NCBI GenBank assembly: GCA_958437935.1
Contig: CAUBPS010000011.1
Coordinates: 1-64,000, forward strand
From: an uncultured Collinsella sp.
GTDB lineage: Bacteria; Actinomycetota; Coriobacteriia; Coriobacteriales; Coriobacteriaceae
Length of the DNA stretch: 64,000 nucleotides
Direction of reading: 5' to 3'
Both the position numbers and the translations under genes were made by a program. Positions 16,565 through 28,800 of the stretch are shown piece after piece. Position 1 is the stretch's first letter. Each line of letters begins with the position of its first letter. Under the pieces are notes generated by a model. The model saw only the letters and a list, made by a program, of their open reading frames with translations, had not been told where the DNA came from and did not search any database.

Positions 16565-17614
16565 ATGCTCGACGATCAGATTAGGCTCACGTCTATGACC
16601 GCCGCGAGCGGTTGAGCCGCTAAGTTGGCTCCTGGAGTCCTCGCCCAGGTCCTGGGTGACTTACCAAATGTGCCCAACGACAACTTGCTCGTGGGGTTCG
16701 ATACCTCCGACGATGCGAGCGTCTTCCGTGTTGGCGAAAACCTGGGACTCGTTCAGTCCATCGACTTCTTCCCGCCGATGGTCGACGACCCGTTCCTGTT
16801 TGGCCAGATCGCGGCAGCCAACTCGCTGTCGGACATCTACGCCATGGGCGGTACGCCGAGCCACGCCATGAACCTGCTGTGCATTCCCAGCTGCCTGGGC
16901 GTTGAGGTTGCGGGGCAGATTTTGGCAGGCGGCGCCGACAAGTGCGTTGAGGCCGGCTGCACCATCGCGGGCGGCCACACCATCAATGACGATGAGCCCA
17001 AGTACGGCCTGTCCGTGAGCGGTTTTGTCCCGCTCGATCGCATGCTCGCCAACAGCGGCGCGCGCGTGGGCGATGCTCTGTTGCTGACCAAGGCGGTCGG
17101 CTCTGGCATCATCACTACGGCCATTAAGGGCGAGCTCATCGAGCAGGATGAGGCCGCAGCGATGTTTGACTCGATGCGCACCCTCAACGAAGCACCGATT
17201 CGCCTTGCCGAGGGGCTCGAGCTTCACGGCAGTACCGACGTTACGGGCTTTGGCCTGATTGGACATGCGTGCGAGATGGCTGAGGGATCGGGCGTGCAGA
17301 TTGAGCTTGCGTCTGGGGCGGTGCCGCTCTTTGACCAGGTACTCGACATGGCGCGACTGGGCATTATCCCCGCCGGTGCCTACCGCAACCAGGATTTCTT
17401 TGGCCCACGTGTGGCTGCCGACGATGACCTGGAGCCGGGCATACTGGATGCGCTCTACGATCCGCAGACGTCTGGTGGCCTGCTCATCGCGGCGCCTGCC
17501 GCCGATGTGGATGAGCTTGCGCGCCGCCTGCATGCCGAGGGTCGCATCGCCGCCGTTGTCGGTCGCGTATGCGAGGCAGAGCCGGGCGGTCCCGCTGTTC
17601 GCGTTGTCCGCTAG
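16565..17614 (+). CDS. selD: Selenide, water dikinase containing selenocysteine (UGA at codon 17)
   Basis: SelD makes selenophosphate from selenide and ATP. The gene starts at ATG 16565, five bases after AGAGGAGGT, and reads RLTSMTAASG, then TGA at 16613-16615, then AAKLAPGVLAQVL. The UGA falls at codon 17, the position of the catalytic Cys17 or Sec of known SelD proteins, and Lys20 is kept. The reading frame then runs uninterrupted for 333 more codons through DDASVFRV, ADKCVEAGCTIAGGHT and DVTGFGLIGHA, giving about 349 residues. The usual GCGCK motif is GUAAK here, so the second Cys is absent. Because SelD itself needs Sec, its synthesis depends on SelA, SelB and selC at 53.9-57.4 kb. yedF follows 56 bases on. 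Confidence 0.93.
16613..16640 (+). promoter_or_regulatory. Bacterial SECIS element of selD
   Basis: The in-frame TGA (16613-16615) is followed, after exactly 11 bases, by a hairpin that starts GGCTC and closes GAGTCC around a tiny loop with G. The 11-base spacing equals that of the E. coli fdhF element recognised by SelB. Confidence 0.6.
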
Positions 17615-17670
17615 CAGCGCGTTTATTGAACTATGTACCGTTTTAGAACGATTTACTCGAAAGGAAAACC

Positions 17671-18297
17671 ATGTCTACCAAGATTGAAGTCAATGCCATG
17701 GGCGACGCCTGCCCGCTGCCCGTCGTTAAAACCCTTAAGGCGCTCAAGCAGCTCGATGGCGAGGGCGCCGTCGTGACCTCGGTCGATAACGAGACCGCCG
17801 TCAAGAATATCTCCAAGATGGCGCAGGAGAAGGGCTGCACGGCCTCGGTTGAGAAGGTTTCTGACGCCGAGTGGCACGTGACCGTGGCGACCGCTGGCGC
17901 CGTTGCCGTGGCCGATCCCGAGCAGGACGGCGCCGCCTTCTGCGACGCCGGCGCCGGCAAGGGTAAGCTCGTCATCTCCGTCTACACCGACTGCATGGGC
18001 CGCGGTGACGACGATCTGGGCCATAAGCTCATGAAGGCGTTCATCTTTGCCGTGACGCAGCAGGAGGAGCTGCCCGCGACCATGCTGTTCTACAACGGCG
18101 GCGCCAAGCTCACCGTTGAGGGCTCGCCGGTGCTCGACGACCTCAAGGCCCTGGCCGAGCAGGGTGTGGAGATCCTTACCTGCGGCACCTGCCTCGATCA
18201 CTTTGGCATTAAGGACCAGCTTGCGGTGGGTGAGGTTACCAACATGTACGTGATCGTAGAGAAGATGGAGCAGGCCGTGCGCGTTGTGCGCCCGTAG
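17671..18297 (+). CDS. yedF: Selenium-metabolism protein YedF (TusA-like plus DsrE-like)
   Basis: The 208-residue protein has an N-terminal TusA/SirA domain (about 1-75) with the sulfur-carrier motif DACPLPVVK, where Cys14 is the probable persulfide or perselenide carrier. The C-terminal DsrE-like domain (about 95-200) carries ILTCGTCLDHFGI. This two-domain arrangement is the selenium-linked YedF family, usually found next to selD. The role is inferred to be delivery of reduced selenium or sulfur. The ATG follows GAAAGGAAAACC. The DUF3343 gene starts 18 bases downstream of its stop. Confidence 0.88.
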   Translation: MSTKIEVNAMGDACPLPVVKTLKALKQLDGEGAVVTSVDNETAVKNISKMAQEKGCTASVEKVSDAEWHVTVATAGAVAVADPEQDGAAFCDAGAGKGKLVISVYTDCMGRGDDDLGHKLMKAFIFAVTQQEELPATMLFYNGGAKLTVEGSPVLDDLKALAEQGVEILTCGTCLDHFGIKDQLAVGEVTNMYVIVEKMEQAVRVVRP

Positions 18298-18315
18298 CGC
18301 TTGGATGGGATTGCC

Positions 18316-18567
18316 ATGAGGGAAAAGCGCCCGGCGCTTGTCATCACGTTTCCCACCACGGCTGCCGCCATGGGTTGCGAGACCCTGTGCGCCGAGCGCG
18401 GCCTTCCCGGGCGCACGATTCCCGTGCCTGGGGAGGTCGCGGCCGGCTGCGGCCTGGCTTGGAAGGCGCTGCCTTCGGATGAGGAATTGCTGCGCGGCGA
18501 GCTCGCCGCGGCGGACGTGCCTACCGAAGGCTTTACCGTGATCGACATGTGGGAGGTCGTGCGATGA
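18316..18567 (+). CDS. DUF3343 putative Se/S-carrier-like protein
   Basis: The small protein (83 residues) has the DUF3343 pattern: a beta strand LVITFPTTAAAMGCETLC, then GLPGRTIPVP, then AAGCGLAWKA. Three cysteines (in MGCETLC and AAGCG) are in the family's usual places. The family is proposed, not proven, to carry Se or S between desulfurase and acceptor. I chose ATG 18316; a TTG at 18301 is possible. The stop overlaps the start of the aminotransferase gene (ATGA), indicating translational coupling. A larger paralogue is at 58244-58639. Confidence 0.8.
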   Translation: MREKRPALVITFPTTAAAMGCETLCAERGLPGRTIPVPGEVAAGCGLAWKALPSDEELLRGELAAADVPTEGFTVIDMWEVVR

Positions 18568-19706
18568 TCTACCTGGATAACGCGGCGACGACCATGCATA
18601 AGCCGCAAGCGGTGATCGATGCTGTGACGCAGGCGATGTGCTCGCTCGGTAATGCCGGGCGCGGCGCCACGTCGGGTGCGCTCGATGCGGCCCGTACCAT
18701 CCATGGTTGCCGCGCCAAGCTTGCGCGCCTGCTGGGTTGCCCACGGGCCGACCATGTGTGCTTTACGCCCAACTCGACGGCGGCGCTCAACACCGCCATC
18801 AACGGTGTGGTGCGCCCCGGTGACCGCGTGGTCACGACGGTGCTCGAGCACAACTCCGTGCTGCGTCCTCTCAACCGCCTGGCGGCTGAGCGGGGCGTGA
18901 CCGTTGAGCATGCCGGCTGCGACGCGAACGGCGTGCTCGACTATGACGAGCTCGAGCGGCTGGTCACGCCCGGTACGCGTGCCGTGGTGGTGACGCATGC
19001 CTCTAATGTGACCGGCAACGCGGTCGACATTGCGCGCGTGGCGGCCTTGGCACATGCCGCGGGTGCGCTTGTGATCGTCGATGCCTCGCAGTCTGCCGGT
19101 ACGGCGCATATCGATATGCAGGCCATGGGGCTCGACGTGGTGTGCTTTACCGGCCACAAGGGGCTCATGGGCCCGCAGGGCACCGGCGGCCTGGCCGTGG
19201 TGGAGGGCGTCGACGTGGCGCCGTGGGCCATGGGCGGCACGGGCGTGCACAGCTTCGACGCGCTGCAGCCAATGGAATGGCCTACGCGCCTGGAAGCGGG
19301 TACGCTCAACGGCCACGGAATCGCGGGACTGTCTGCCGGGCTCGATTTTATTGAGGCCCAGGGTGGGGTCGAGGCGATCTCTGCGCACGAGCGCGTGCTC
19401 GCCGATCGTTTCCTCGCCGGTGTGCGCGGGATTCCGGGGATTACGCTCTACGGCGCCTTTGACCAGCCGACGCGCTCGGCAATCGTGTCGCTCAACGTGG
19501 GCGATATCGATTCCGCCGAGATTTCGGACGTGCTCATGCAAGGGTGGGGGATTGCGACCCGTCCCGGTGCCCATTGCGCCCCGCTCATGCACCGCGCGCT
19601 GGGAACCGAGCATCAGGGTGTGGTCCGTTTCTCGTTTGGATACTTCAACACGGACGAGGAAGTCGACACAGCGATTGAGGCGCTGCGCGATTTGAGCTGC
19701 GATTAG
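18564..19706 (+). CDS. Class V aminotransferase, cysteine desulfurase type
   Basis: The 380-residue PLP enzyme begins with IYLDNAATTMHKPQAV, a typical NifS/CsdA opening. The Schiff-base lysine is Lys199 in CFTGHKGLMGPQG. The likely persulfide cysteine is Cys338 in RPGAHCAPLMHRALGT, a segment that distinguishes the desulfurase-like subgroup often found beside selD. It would take sulfur or selenium from cysteine or selenocysteine and pass it to the DUF3343 or YedF partners. The start overlaps the preceding stop by four bases. It is the last gene of the selD block; the gap to the giant surface gene holds that gene's leader. Confidence 0.85.
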   Translation: MIYLDNAATTMHKPQAVIDAVTQAMCSLGNAGRGATSGALDAARTIHGCRAKLARLLGCPRADHVCFTPNSTAALNTAINGVVRPGDRVVTTVLEHNSVLRPLNRLAAERGVTVEHAGCDANGVLDYDELERLVTPGTRAVVVTHASNVTGNAVDIARVAALAHAAGALVIVDASQSAGTAHIDMQAMGLDVVCFTGHKGLMGPQGTGGLAVVEGVDVAPWAMGGTGVHSFDALQPMEWPTRLEAGTLNGHGIAGLSAGLDFIEAQGGVEAISAHERVLADRFLAGVRGIPGITLYGAFDQPTRSAIVSLNVGDIDSAEISDVLMQGWGIATRPGAHCAPLMHRALGTEHQGVVRFSFGYFNTDEEVDTAIEALRDLSCD

Positions 19707-19742
19707 AGCAACCTTTTGCGCCCTTAGATAAACCGTTTGCGC

Positions 19743-19830
19743 AACCTTCCCGCATTGTCGCTTATGCAGGGTATTGTGAGATGATGGCCCACATTGGGCC
19801 CTTGGTATCTTTACGAATTGCGGGAAGGTT
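19743..19830 (+). promoter_or_regulatory. Leader stem that sequesters the ribosome site of the giant surface protein
   Basis: AACCTTCCCGCA (19743-19754) is perfectly complementary to TGCGGGAAGGTT (19819-19830). The right arm contains GGGAAGG, the ribosome site of the ATG at 19834. Inside is a second stem, GGCCCA-CAT-TGGGCC (19786-19800). Translation should depend on opening of the outer stem. Confidence 0.55.
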
Positions 19831-19833
19831 CCT

Positions 19834-22800
19834 ATGAACAGGATCACTGCTGCCCTCTATAGGTTTTTAGTCGTCTATCTTTCGGTCGCGATGGTCGTGA
19901 CCTCGATACCCCTTGCGCCCAGTACGGCCTATGCCGATGATGCCTCGGCGCTTGCTGTCGAGAACGAGGCCCAAGAGACCGATTCGGGCTCCGATACCGA
20001 TGCGGTCGATGAATCATCGCCTTCGGACGAAAGCGCTTCATCCTCGTCTTCCGACCAAACGAATAATACGCAGGGCGACTCATCCAACGCGGCATCCGAC
20101 ACTTCCGGGACGAGTCTGGCGCAGGATCTCGCAGGTGCCGCGACCAACTCCGATGCTGCAAAGAGTTTGGCAGCTACGGCGGAAGCCTCGTCCGATGACA
20201 GCGAAGTCGACGCCCTCACATACGAGGATAATACGATCTATCAGTATGCCAAGCTTATGCCGAACGGCTATGTGTATCCGTGCGATCCAGACGGAAACAT
20301 AGTGGTGAAGATCGACGAGAGCAAGCCGTATAAGAATTCCGTCGATGGTCGATGGGTAAGCGGCCTGATTGTCGATTACGGGACGGATGAGGTTCCCGCG
20401 CAGCTTTGCGAAGGCTCCATTTATCTGCATTCGGTGCGCTTTGAAAATAAATCCATCTCTAAAATCGGAAGAAACGCCTTCTATGGGTGTTCGAGTCTCT
20501 TCGATGTCTATCTTTCCGGTATGACCATCGGCGCCATCGAGAGCGGGGCGTTCTTTGGGTGCAGGTCGCTGGGGGGTCTGGGTTACAGCGAAGTTACCAC
20601 CATCGGTTCGATGGGCGAGGGCGCGTTTGCATGGAGCGGGCTGGGGTACACGGGACTCGACAAAGTTGTCGGCCTTACGTCGCTTCCCGAGAGCGCCTAC
20701 AGTGGTTGTAATCAACTGACCGATACCGGTTTGGATAAGAATACCTCCATCACGTCAATCGGTGCCGACGCGTTCAAAAACTGTTCACGCCTTGCGACGA
20801 CGGGACTCGAGAGCAATACGACGATTGAGACGCTCGGTGAAGGATGCTTCTGTGGCACCGACATGAGCGGCGGGCTGGCTCTGCCCCTTAATTCCAAAAT
20901 CGAGGAGCTGCCGAACCGTGCATTTTCTGGCACTAACCTCGAAGATGTGTACCTTGGATGCAACCATGTAGTGCTCATTAATTCCGATACGTTTCCCAAG
21001 CACAACATGACCGTTAAGGTTCCCGCTGCGATGATGTCGCAGTACAGCAGTGGGCGTCCTAAACAGGTCTGGGAGAGCTGCAATGGCAGCCTGCCCGTCC
21101 CGGTGGGCGAGGTACTCCAAAAGATTGAGATCTCGCGCGATCCCGACAAGATGACCTATGGGCAGGGGGAAAAGATCTCGCTCGAAGGCATGAACGTTTT
21201 GTTCCGGTACTCACATTCGACAGCGATTCGCAACTATGAGGAGCTCATAAAGAGCGGGGACGGCGAGTGCCTTGCGGCAACCCCCTGTGACGGCGACGTT
21301 TTCGATGGCTCGATGGACGGAGAACCCATACAACTCGTGTATGACGATGGCTTCACACGCCTTGTCACGTACAGCAATGGCAGCCTGCGGCAGGGAGCCT
21401 ACGAGTATGCCAAGCTCATGCCGAACTACTATCTGTATCCGTGCGATGCAAACGGAAATCTTACGGTAGAGATTGATGAGAACAACCCGCGCGAGAACTC
21501 TGTCGACGGTCGAATGGTAACGAATTTGATTGTCGATTACGGGGTGGATGAAGTCGACGCACAACTCTGCGCCGACTCCACCAATCTGCGCTCAGTTCGC
21601 TTTGAGAACAGCTCCATTTCTAAAATTGGACTGCACGCCTTCTATAACTGCCCGAATCTCACCGATATCACCCTTTCCGGCATGACCATCGGTACCATCG
21701 GGAAAGAGGCGTTCTATGGTTGCAGGTCGCTTACGAGCCTGAATATCAACGAGACTGCCACCATCGGCTCGATGGGCGAGGCTGCTTTTGCCAGGAGCGG
21801 GCTGGTGTCCACGGGGCTCGACAAGGTTGTTGGTCTCACGTCGATTCCCGATAGAGCCTACGAATATTGCGAGGCTTTGACCGATACCGGTCTGGACAAG
21901 AACACCTCCATTACGTCGCTTGGCGTTTGCGCGTTCAGAGGCTGCTCGAACCTCGCTACCACAGGGCTCGAGAGCAATACGACGGTCGAAACGCTTGGCC
22001 ACACCTGCTTCTACGGTACTGACTTGAGCGGTGGGCTGACGCTGCCCTATAACTCCAAGATCGAGAAGTTGCCGAAAAAGGCGTTTTACGACACTAATCT
22101 CGAGACCGTATTCCTTGCCTGCAATCATGCGGTGCTCATTGATACCGACACGTTTCCCAAGTACAACATGACGGTTATGGTCCCCGCAAAGATGATTCCG
22201 AAGTACAGCAAGGGAGAGCCCAAAGCTGTTTGGGAGAGGTGCAACGGCTGTCTACCCGTCCCGGTGGGCAAGGTGCTCGAGAACGTTGAGATCTCCTGCG
22301 ATCCCAACAACATGACCTATGAGCCGGGGGACACCATTTCGCTCGAGGGCATGAGCGTCGAGCTCGATTACCCGCATTCTGTTTCGATTTGGGACTACGA
22401 GGCGCTCATAAAGGAAGAACTGGGTGAGTACCTAACGGCAACTCCCTGTGACGGCGACGTCTTCGACGAGTCGATGGACGGACAACCCGTAAAGCTCGTG
22501 TATGACGACGGCTATTCACATTTTGAAACCCAGACCAAGGGCACGCTACAGCTTAAGAAGCCTGAGCCGACGTCGTTCCAGATCTCCTATGCCCAAACGA
22601 TCGATAAAGGTGAACGCAAGCTGATGGACGGCGTTGAGCTGCCCGATGTTTCCGGCGTGACGACGATCGATGCGGGCACCGAGGTCACGCTCGATGCCGG
22701 TGCTTTGGGGATGCTCAACGACAACCTTACCTTTAAGGGCTGGTATGACACCGAGTCCGGCAAGTACATCTCCAAAGAGACGGTTTGTACTTTTACACCA

Positions 22801-25800
22801 GACAAGGATCTGTCCCTCGAGGCTCGTTTTAAGCTTAAAGACCATGCGGTGCACATCAACGATGCGCAGGCGACCGACTCGTCGCAGGACTTTGCGCATC
22901 TGAGTGTTACCGCTCAAAACTGCTATCGCAATGCCGGCGAGACGGTTGGGGTTTCCGCCGTCACGGATAACGCGCTGTTCCTGGGCTGGTATCTGGGTGA
23001 GGGCGATGATGCCTACGCCGTGAGCGATCAGCTCGACTTTACCTATACGGTGGACGAGGCGGACGCGATGGTGTCCGAGGACAAGACTGACGCGAGGATC
23101 GAAATTACGCCGCGCTACTGCGCCCCGCAGGCGAGCGTTGTCCTGAGCGTGGACGGAGTCGATGAAAACGGCCAGCCGCTCGGACAGTTCCTTTCCACGG
23201 GCCTGTATGGCATTGGGTCGCGCGTCACGGTCGTGGCGGTGCCAATGCCCGGCTATGTGTTTGACTATGCGACCGATGCCCGCGGCAACGTCGTCTTTAC
23301 CGGCGACGATGGCCCTTCCTATACGTTTGTGCTCGAAGGGGATGTGCAGTACACCGCACGCTTCCGTGAGGCGACGGACCCGGCCGAGTCGCTTGCTGCT
23401 CTGAAGGCCGCGCTCATCGCTGCGATCACGGCTGCGGCAGTTCTCGCCACCATGTATGGCCTGGGCGAGATTGTCGACCCCATCGCGGCCGATGCGGTGA
23501 TCGAGATCGGTATGGCCGACAACATTGAGGATGTTGCCGCCGTCGGCACGAAGGTACTCAAGGAGATCAAGGACATCATCGACGACCACAAGAAGCCCAA
23601 GCCTCATGGCGACCATAAGATTGAGATTATTGCCACCGCGCAGCCCGAGGTGGGCGGCGTCGTTACCGGCGGCGGTATCCACTATGAGGGGACGGTCGCC
23701 ACGCTCGAGGCTGTCGCAAATCCCGGCTATCGCTTCGTATGTTGGAAAGAGAACGGCGTCGAGGTCTCGACATCTCCTCTCAAGACGATGACGATCACGG
23801 ACCTGACACCCGAGGTCGTAAAAATGACGGCCGTATTCGAGAAAAAAGTCGAGGTCACGGCGGTTGCCGAAGCCGATGGCATTCAGGCCGATTTTTCGAC
23901 GGGCTGCACCGCAAGCCCTGTAAAGCAGAGCATCACCCGTGGCGATCAGGCTATGGTCACTGCGAGCGAGGGTCCCGACTATGCCTTTGTGGGATGGTTT
24001 GAGGACGGCCTCGAGGTTTCGCCCGAGCGCACGTATATCTTCAAGGCCGAGGTCGACCGCCATCTGGTTGCGCGCTTCCGCAAGGCGGACAAGACCATTC
24101 TGGTGAATACCGATCCCTTCGATAGCGCCGAGGTGCTGTGCGATGGCATGCCAGTCGTGGATGGCAAGGTTCGCGCGAAGGATGGGGACATTCTCACGTT
24201 TACGGTGCGCCCCAAGGTACGCCCCGACAATCCGGAGAAAACATACCGGTTTGTGGAATGGCGCGAAACCGATGCACAGGGCATCACGATTGCCAACAAG
24301 CAGGAAGTTTGCGAATACCGCGTTAACGGGAATGCCCGGATCGAGGCCGTGATGGACGGCAGGGATGCGCACACTGTGCGTGCCGATGCCGACCCGCTCG
24401 AGGGCGGTACCGTTACGCTGAAGCGCGGCGAGACTGCCGGCATGGTGCTCGAGGTTCCCGAAGGCGAGCGCGTGACCGCGGAGGCCACCCCATCCGAGGG
24501 CTATATCTTTGACGGCTGGTATCTGAGCAACGGTGGCTCGGATGCCACCTCGACGCTGGTTTCGAGCGAGCGCTCCTATACCTTTGAGCCCATTACTGAC
24601 TGCGTGATCCAAGCAAAGTTTACGCGTGCCTGCAAGGTGGACGTGGTCGTTGAGCCTGCCGCGGCCATGGCGGGCAAATACATGGTGCACGGCGAGGGCT
24701 ATTGCATGAAGGGCGAGCCTGCCACGCTGAGCATTGAGCTCACGGCCGAGGCGAGCAAACATTTTACTTTTAAGGGCTGGTACGACGCCAAGACGGACCT
24801 GCTTTTGGGCACCGACCCCAGCTACCTCGAGTTCTATCCCGAGGACGTGGAATGCACCGTGCGCGCGGTGTTTGAGGAAAACACGTATACCGTGACGGCG
24901 AAGGCAAAAAAGACCTTTGTGGAGCGCGGTACGGTTGAGATCGAGGGCCACCCGGGGGCGTCTTCTGTTACCTGCGGATACGGCGATACGGTGATGCTCA
25001 AGGCAAAGGCCAACGACGGCTATCGTTTTGACCATTGGAAGGACGGCTCCGGTAAGGAGTACGAATCTGCCGAGCTAGTCGTTAAGGTCACCAAGAGCGA
25101 TACCTATACCGCGATCTTTACCGACTCAAAGCCCGAGGTCATGGTCACGGCCGATTCATGGCTCGGCGGTACCGTGACGTGCAATGGGACCGTGGTGAAG
25201 CCTGCGACCGATAAGTTCAAATTGGGGGAGACCCTTCATCTGACGGCCAAGGCTCGTCCTGGCTATTTGTTCTGGGGTTGGTACGTCAACGGGCGCCTGA
25301 AGAGCCTTAAGCACGAGACCACGTTGGTTGCCAAGGCTCGCGGCAAAACCGGGCACTGCGTCATTACCGCGGCCTTTGTGCCTATCGATACCGTCTGCGT
25401 GCCCCTCGCCGATCCTGCTGAGGGCGGCACCGTCAAGGCGAGCCGAATCCTTGCCGACCGCGGCGCGGAGGTTGCCCTTAAGGCGACGCCCAATCCCGGT
25501 TATGTCTTTACTGGTTGGTATACGGCCGACGGCTCGTTTGAGTCTGCCGATGCAGAGTTCACCTGCCACCAGGAGCGCAGCCATGTGCACGTCGCTCGCT
25601 TTATGGCGAAAAGCTATGAAGTCGACGCCACGACGGTAGTCGATTCCGGTACCGGTTCGCTGGTCGAATCGAGTGCCGCCGGCTGGGTCGAGGGCACAGG
25701 TACCGTCGAGGCGGGGCATGCCGCCACGCTGATTGCGCATGCGCTTTCGGGCTATGCGTTTGAGTATTGGGCCGATGCTTCGGGCGCCGTGGTAAGCCGT

Positions 25801-28800
25801 AGCTGCACCTATCACGTGATGCCGACGTCCGACACGACGCTCCAGGCCGTGTTCTCGACAAAGCAATATGCGGTGGACGTCTCGTGCGAAGAGGGCATGG
25901 GTTCGGTCGAGGGCTCGGGGACGTATGCCGCTGGACAGGTCGCAACCGTGCGTGCGGTCGCCGCCGAGGATACGGCTTTTGTGGGCTGGTTCCGTAACGG
26001 CACATGCGTGAGCTCCAAGAAAACCTATCGATTTACCGTGCGTGAGGATACGTCGCTCTATGCCGTCTTTGCGTCGGGTTCGTATGTCGTGCATACCGTT
26101 GCTTCGCCTGCCGAGGGCGGAGCCGTGAGCGGCTTTGGTGGCTATGGGGCCGGCGACCGCGCAACGCTTCGTGCGATCGCCAACACCGGGTATTCGTTTG
26201 CGGGTTGGACGGACGACAAGGGTGAGACAGTCAGCGAGAACGCCGACTATACCGTTAAGGTCGCGGGTGACGCCACCTATACGGCGACCTTTACGCCTAA
26301 GTCCTATCAGGTCGTTTTGAGCGCGAGTGACGATAGCGTTAGCATCCTGAGCGGCGAGGGCTCCTATCAATTCGGTGATACGGTCGAACTCAACGCTACG
26401 CCTATGGGTACCAAGCGATTTGCCGGTTGGTATGTCCTGGATGCCGAGGGCAACAAGTCGCTGCTGAGCTGCGACGCCCATTGCTGGGTTAAGCTCGACA
26501 AGGATATGGTCGAGGGGCTCGAGGACGATACGTTGGAGCTCCAGGCCGTGTTTGCCGATCCGTACGAGGTGACCGTTACGGGCGAGGTCGTGGTGAAGGA
26601 CAAGGCTTCGAACAGGGGCTGCCGTGTTACGGGCAGCGGTAGCTTTGCCCTGGGCGATAAGGTGGAACTGTCCGCTGTTGCCGGTATGGGCTATCGCTTT
26701 GTGGGCTGGAGCACCGATAAGGAGGGCACCTCGATTGTCGAGACCGCGACGACCCTCGATGTGGCCGCCACGCAGGACATAACGTACTACGCGCAGTTCG
26801 AATCCGATGGACAAGTGACCATTACCGTCACGGGGTCGTCCATCTTCCGCGGTACGGCCCTTCTGGTCGACGGCATTCCTGCCGGTAGCAGGTCTTACGA
26901 CAGGGGCGACATGTTTATGGCGATCGCGATCCCGTGGAAGAAGTACCACTTCTCGCATTGGGTCGACGATGCGGGTGTCACGGTGAGCTACAGCGCGTTC
27001 TATATCGGTACCGCCAAGGAGAATAAGCAGCTTACGGCCGTGTTCTATGAAACGGGCTGCGATGTTCAGGTCGCTACGTATCCCAAGGACGCTGGCTTTA
27101 GCATGGTTGCGCTTGGTACCGGCGGCTCCTACCACTCCGCGGCGATTATGTTTACCGTGCCGCACGAGGGTTGGAAGTTTAAATACTGGGTCGACGAGAA
27201 CGGCATGCCTGTGGGCGCCACGCCGGTCATTAACCGCGTCGTGTTTGGCAACCGTACTTTTACGGCCGTTTATGAACGGGCGTCGATGACGGTTACGGCG
27301 GTGGATTCGCGTCAGGGCGGACACGTCGAGGGTTCCTCCGAGGACGAATCTCTGGGCTATGCCGTGACCAACGAAGTCGAGAACGGTGAGTCCACGACCC
27401 TGACTGCCGTTCCCGATGCGGGCTATGTGTTTGATGGGTGGTATGCGCGCAATGACGACGGGTCGTTGGGCGATGAGCCGCTGAGCACGGATGCTACCTG
27501 GACGTTTGTCCCCGAGGACAACATGACCGTCGAGGCGCGCTTTGCGGAGGCGCCTAAGTACAAGGTGACGGCCCGAGCGGTCAACGGATCGGTTGATCCG
27601 GAGTCTGCTTTGGTCGCTACGGATGGCAAGGTGACGCTTTCGGCGACGCCTGATGAGGGCTGCTATCTGACGCGCGTGACTGTTGCCGAAGAGGCAGGTG
27701 ATGACGGTTCGGCCGGCAATGCCTATGGCCTTGATATTTCTGACTATAAGGGTGGGGCGTACGAAGTCACACTGAGTGGCGTGAGTGCTCCGCAGCAGGT
27801 CACATTTGAATTCGCGAAGGCTGCGGCTCCGGAGGTGCTCGCTCAGCCGCAGGATGCGAGTGCTTACGAGGGTGACCCGGTTGAGCTTTCGGTCGCTGCC
27901 GAGGCGGGGCGCAACGTTCGCGTCCATGCGGCCGTGTCTTCTGGATCCGCTGCAGACGTCAAGCTGAGCTACCAGTGGTATCGCGTGTCTGACGATGGTG
28001 GCAAGGCGGTGGCGCTGAAGGGCGAGACGGGGGAGACTCTTTCGATCGTTCAGCTCGACAGCGACGGCGAGGGCGAGTACTTCTGCCGCATTACGCAGAA
28101 CTACCTGGGCACGGTGACAAAGACGGATACCGAACATGCGAAGGTATCCATCGTGCCCCGAGAGGCACTTGTGTTTAATGGGCGTGTGCTGCCGGTGGCG
28201 ACCGCTCACGATGAGTACCGTGCAGAGATTGTCGGCGCTACGGGCGGCAAGGCACCGTATGCGTACAACTTGGATGATGTTGAGGTTCCTGAGGGCATGC
28301 AGCTGACGTTGGCAGATGACGGATCGGGCGCCTTGGTGCTCTCGGGCGTGCCTGCGGCTACGGGTGTGCGTCGCTTCAAGATTGGGTGCACCGATGACCT
28401 GGGCAACAAGTGCGATGCGCACTTCGCGCTGCTCGTGAAGGCGAAGGAAGCCTCGCTTGCATTTGAGGGCCAGACCTTTACCTACAACGCGACGGCGCAG
28501 GCCCCGGAGCTTTCGGGCGTGCCCGAGGGTTGCGAGGACGATGTCAAACTGACCTATGTTGGCACGGGCGACACGCATTACTCGTCGGATCAGGCGCCGG
28601 TGGATGCCGGCACGTATCGTGTGGTGGCGACGCTCGATGCCAAGGGATATGTCGGTAATGCATCCTGTGACTTCACGATCGAGAAGGCCCCAGTCGATAT
28701 TTCGATCGAGACGTCTGATGTGACATACGATGGCGCACGACACGGTGCGGCGGTTGCGGTTGCCGGCCTTGATGCGTCTGCCTATTCCGTTATCTATTGC

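Noticed and set aside
16625..17614. selD starting at TTG 16625
   Set aside because: This start drops the catalytic segment and has no ribosome site. The ATG at 16565 with AGAGGAGGT and UGA decoding explains the data.
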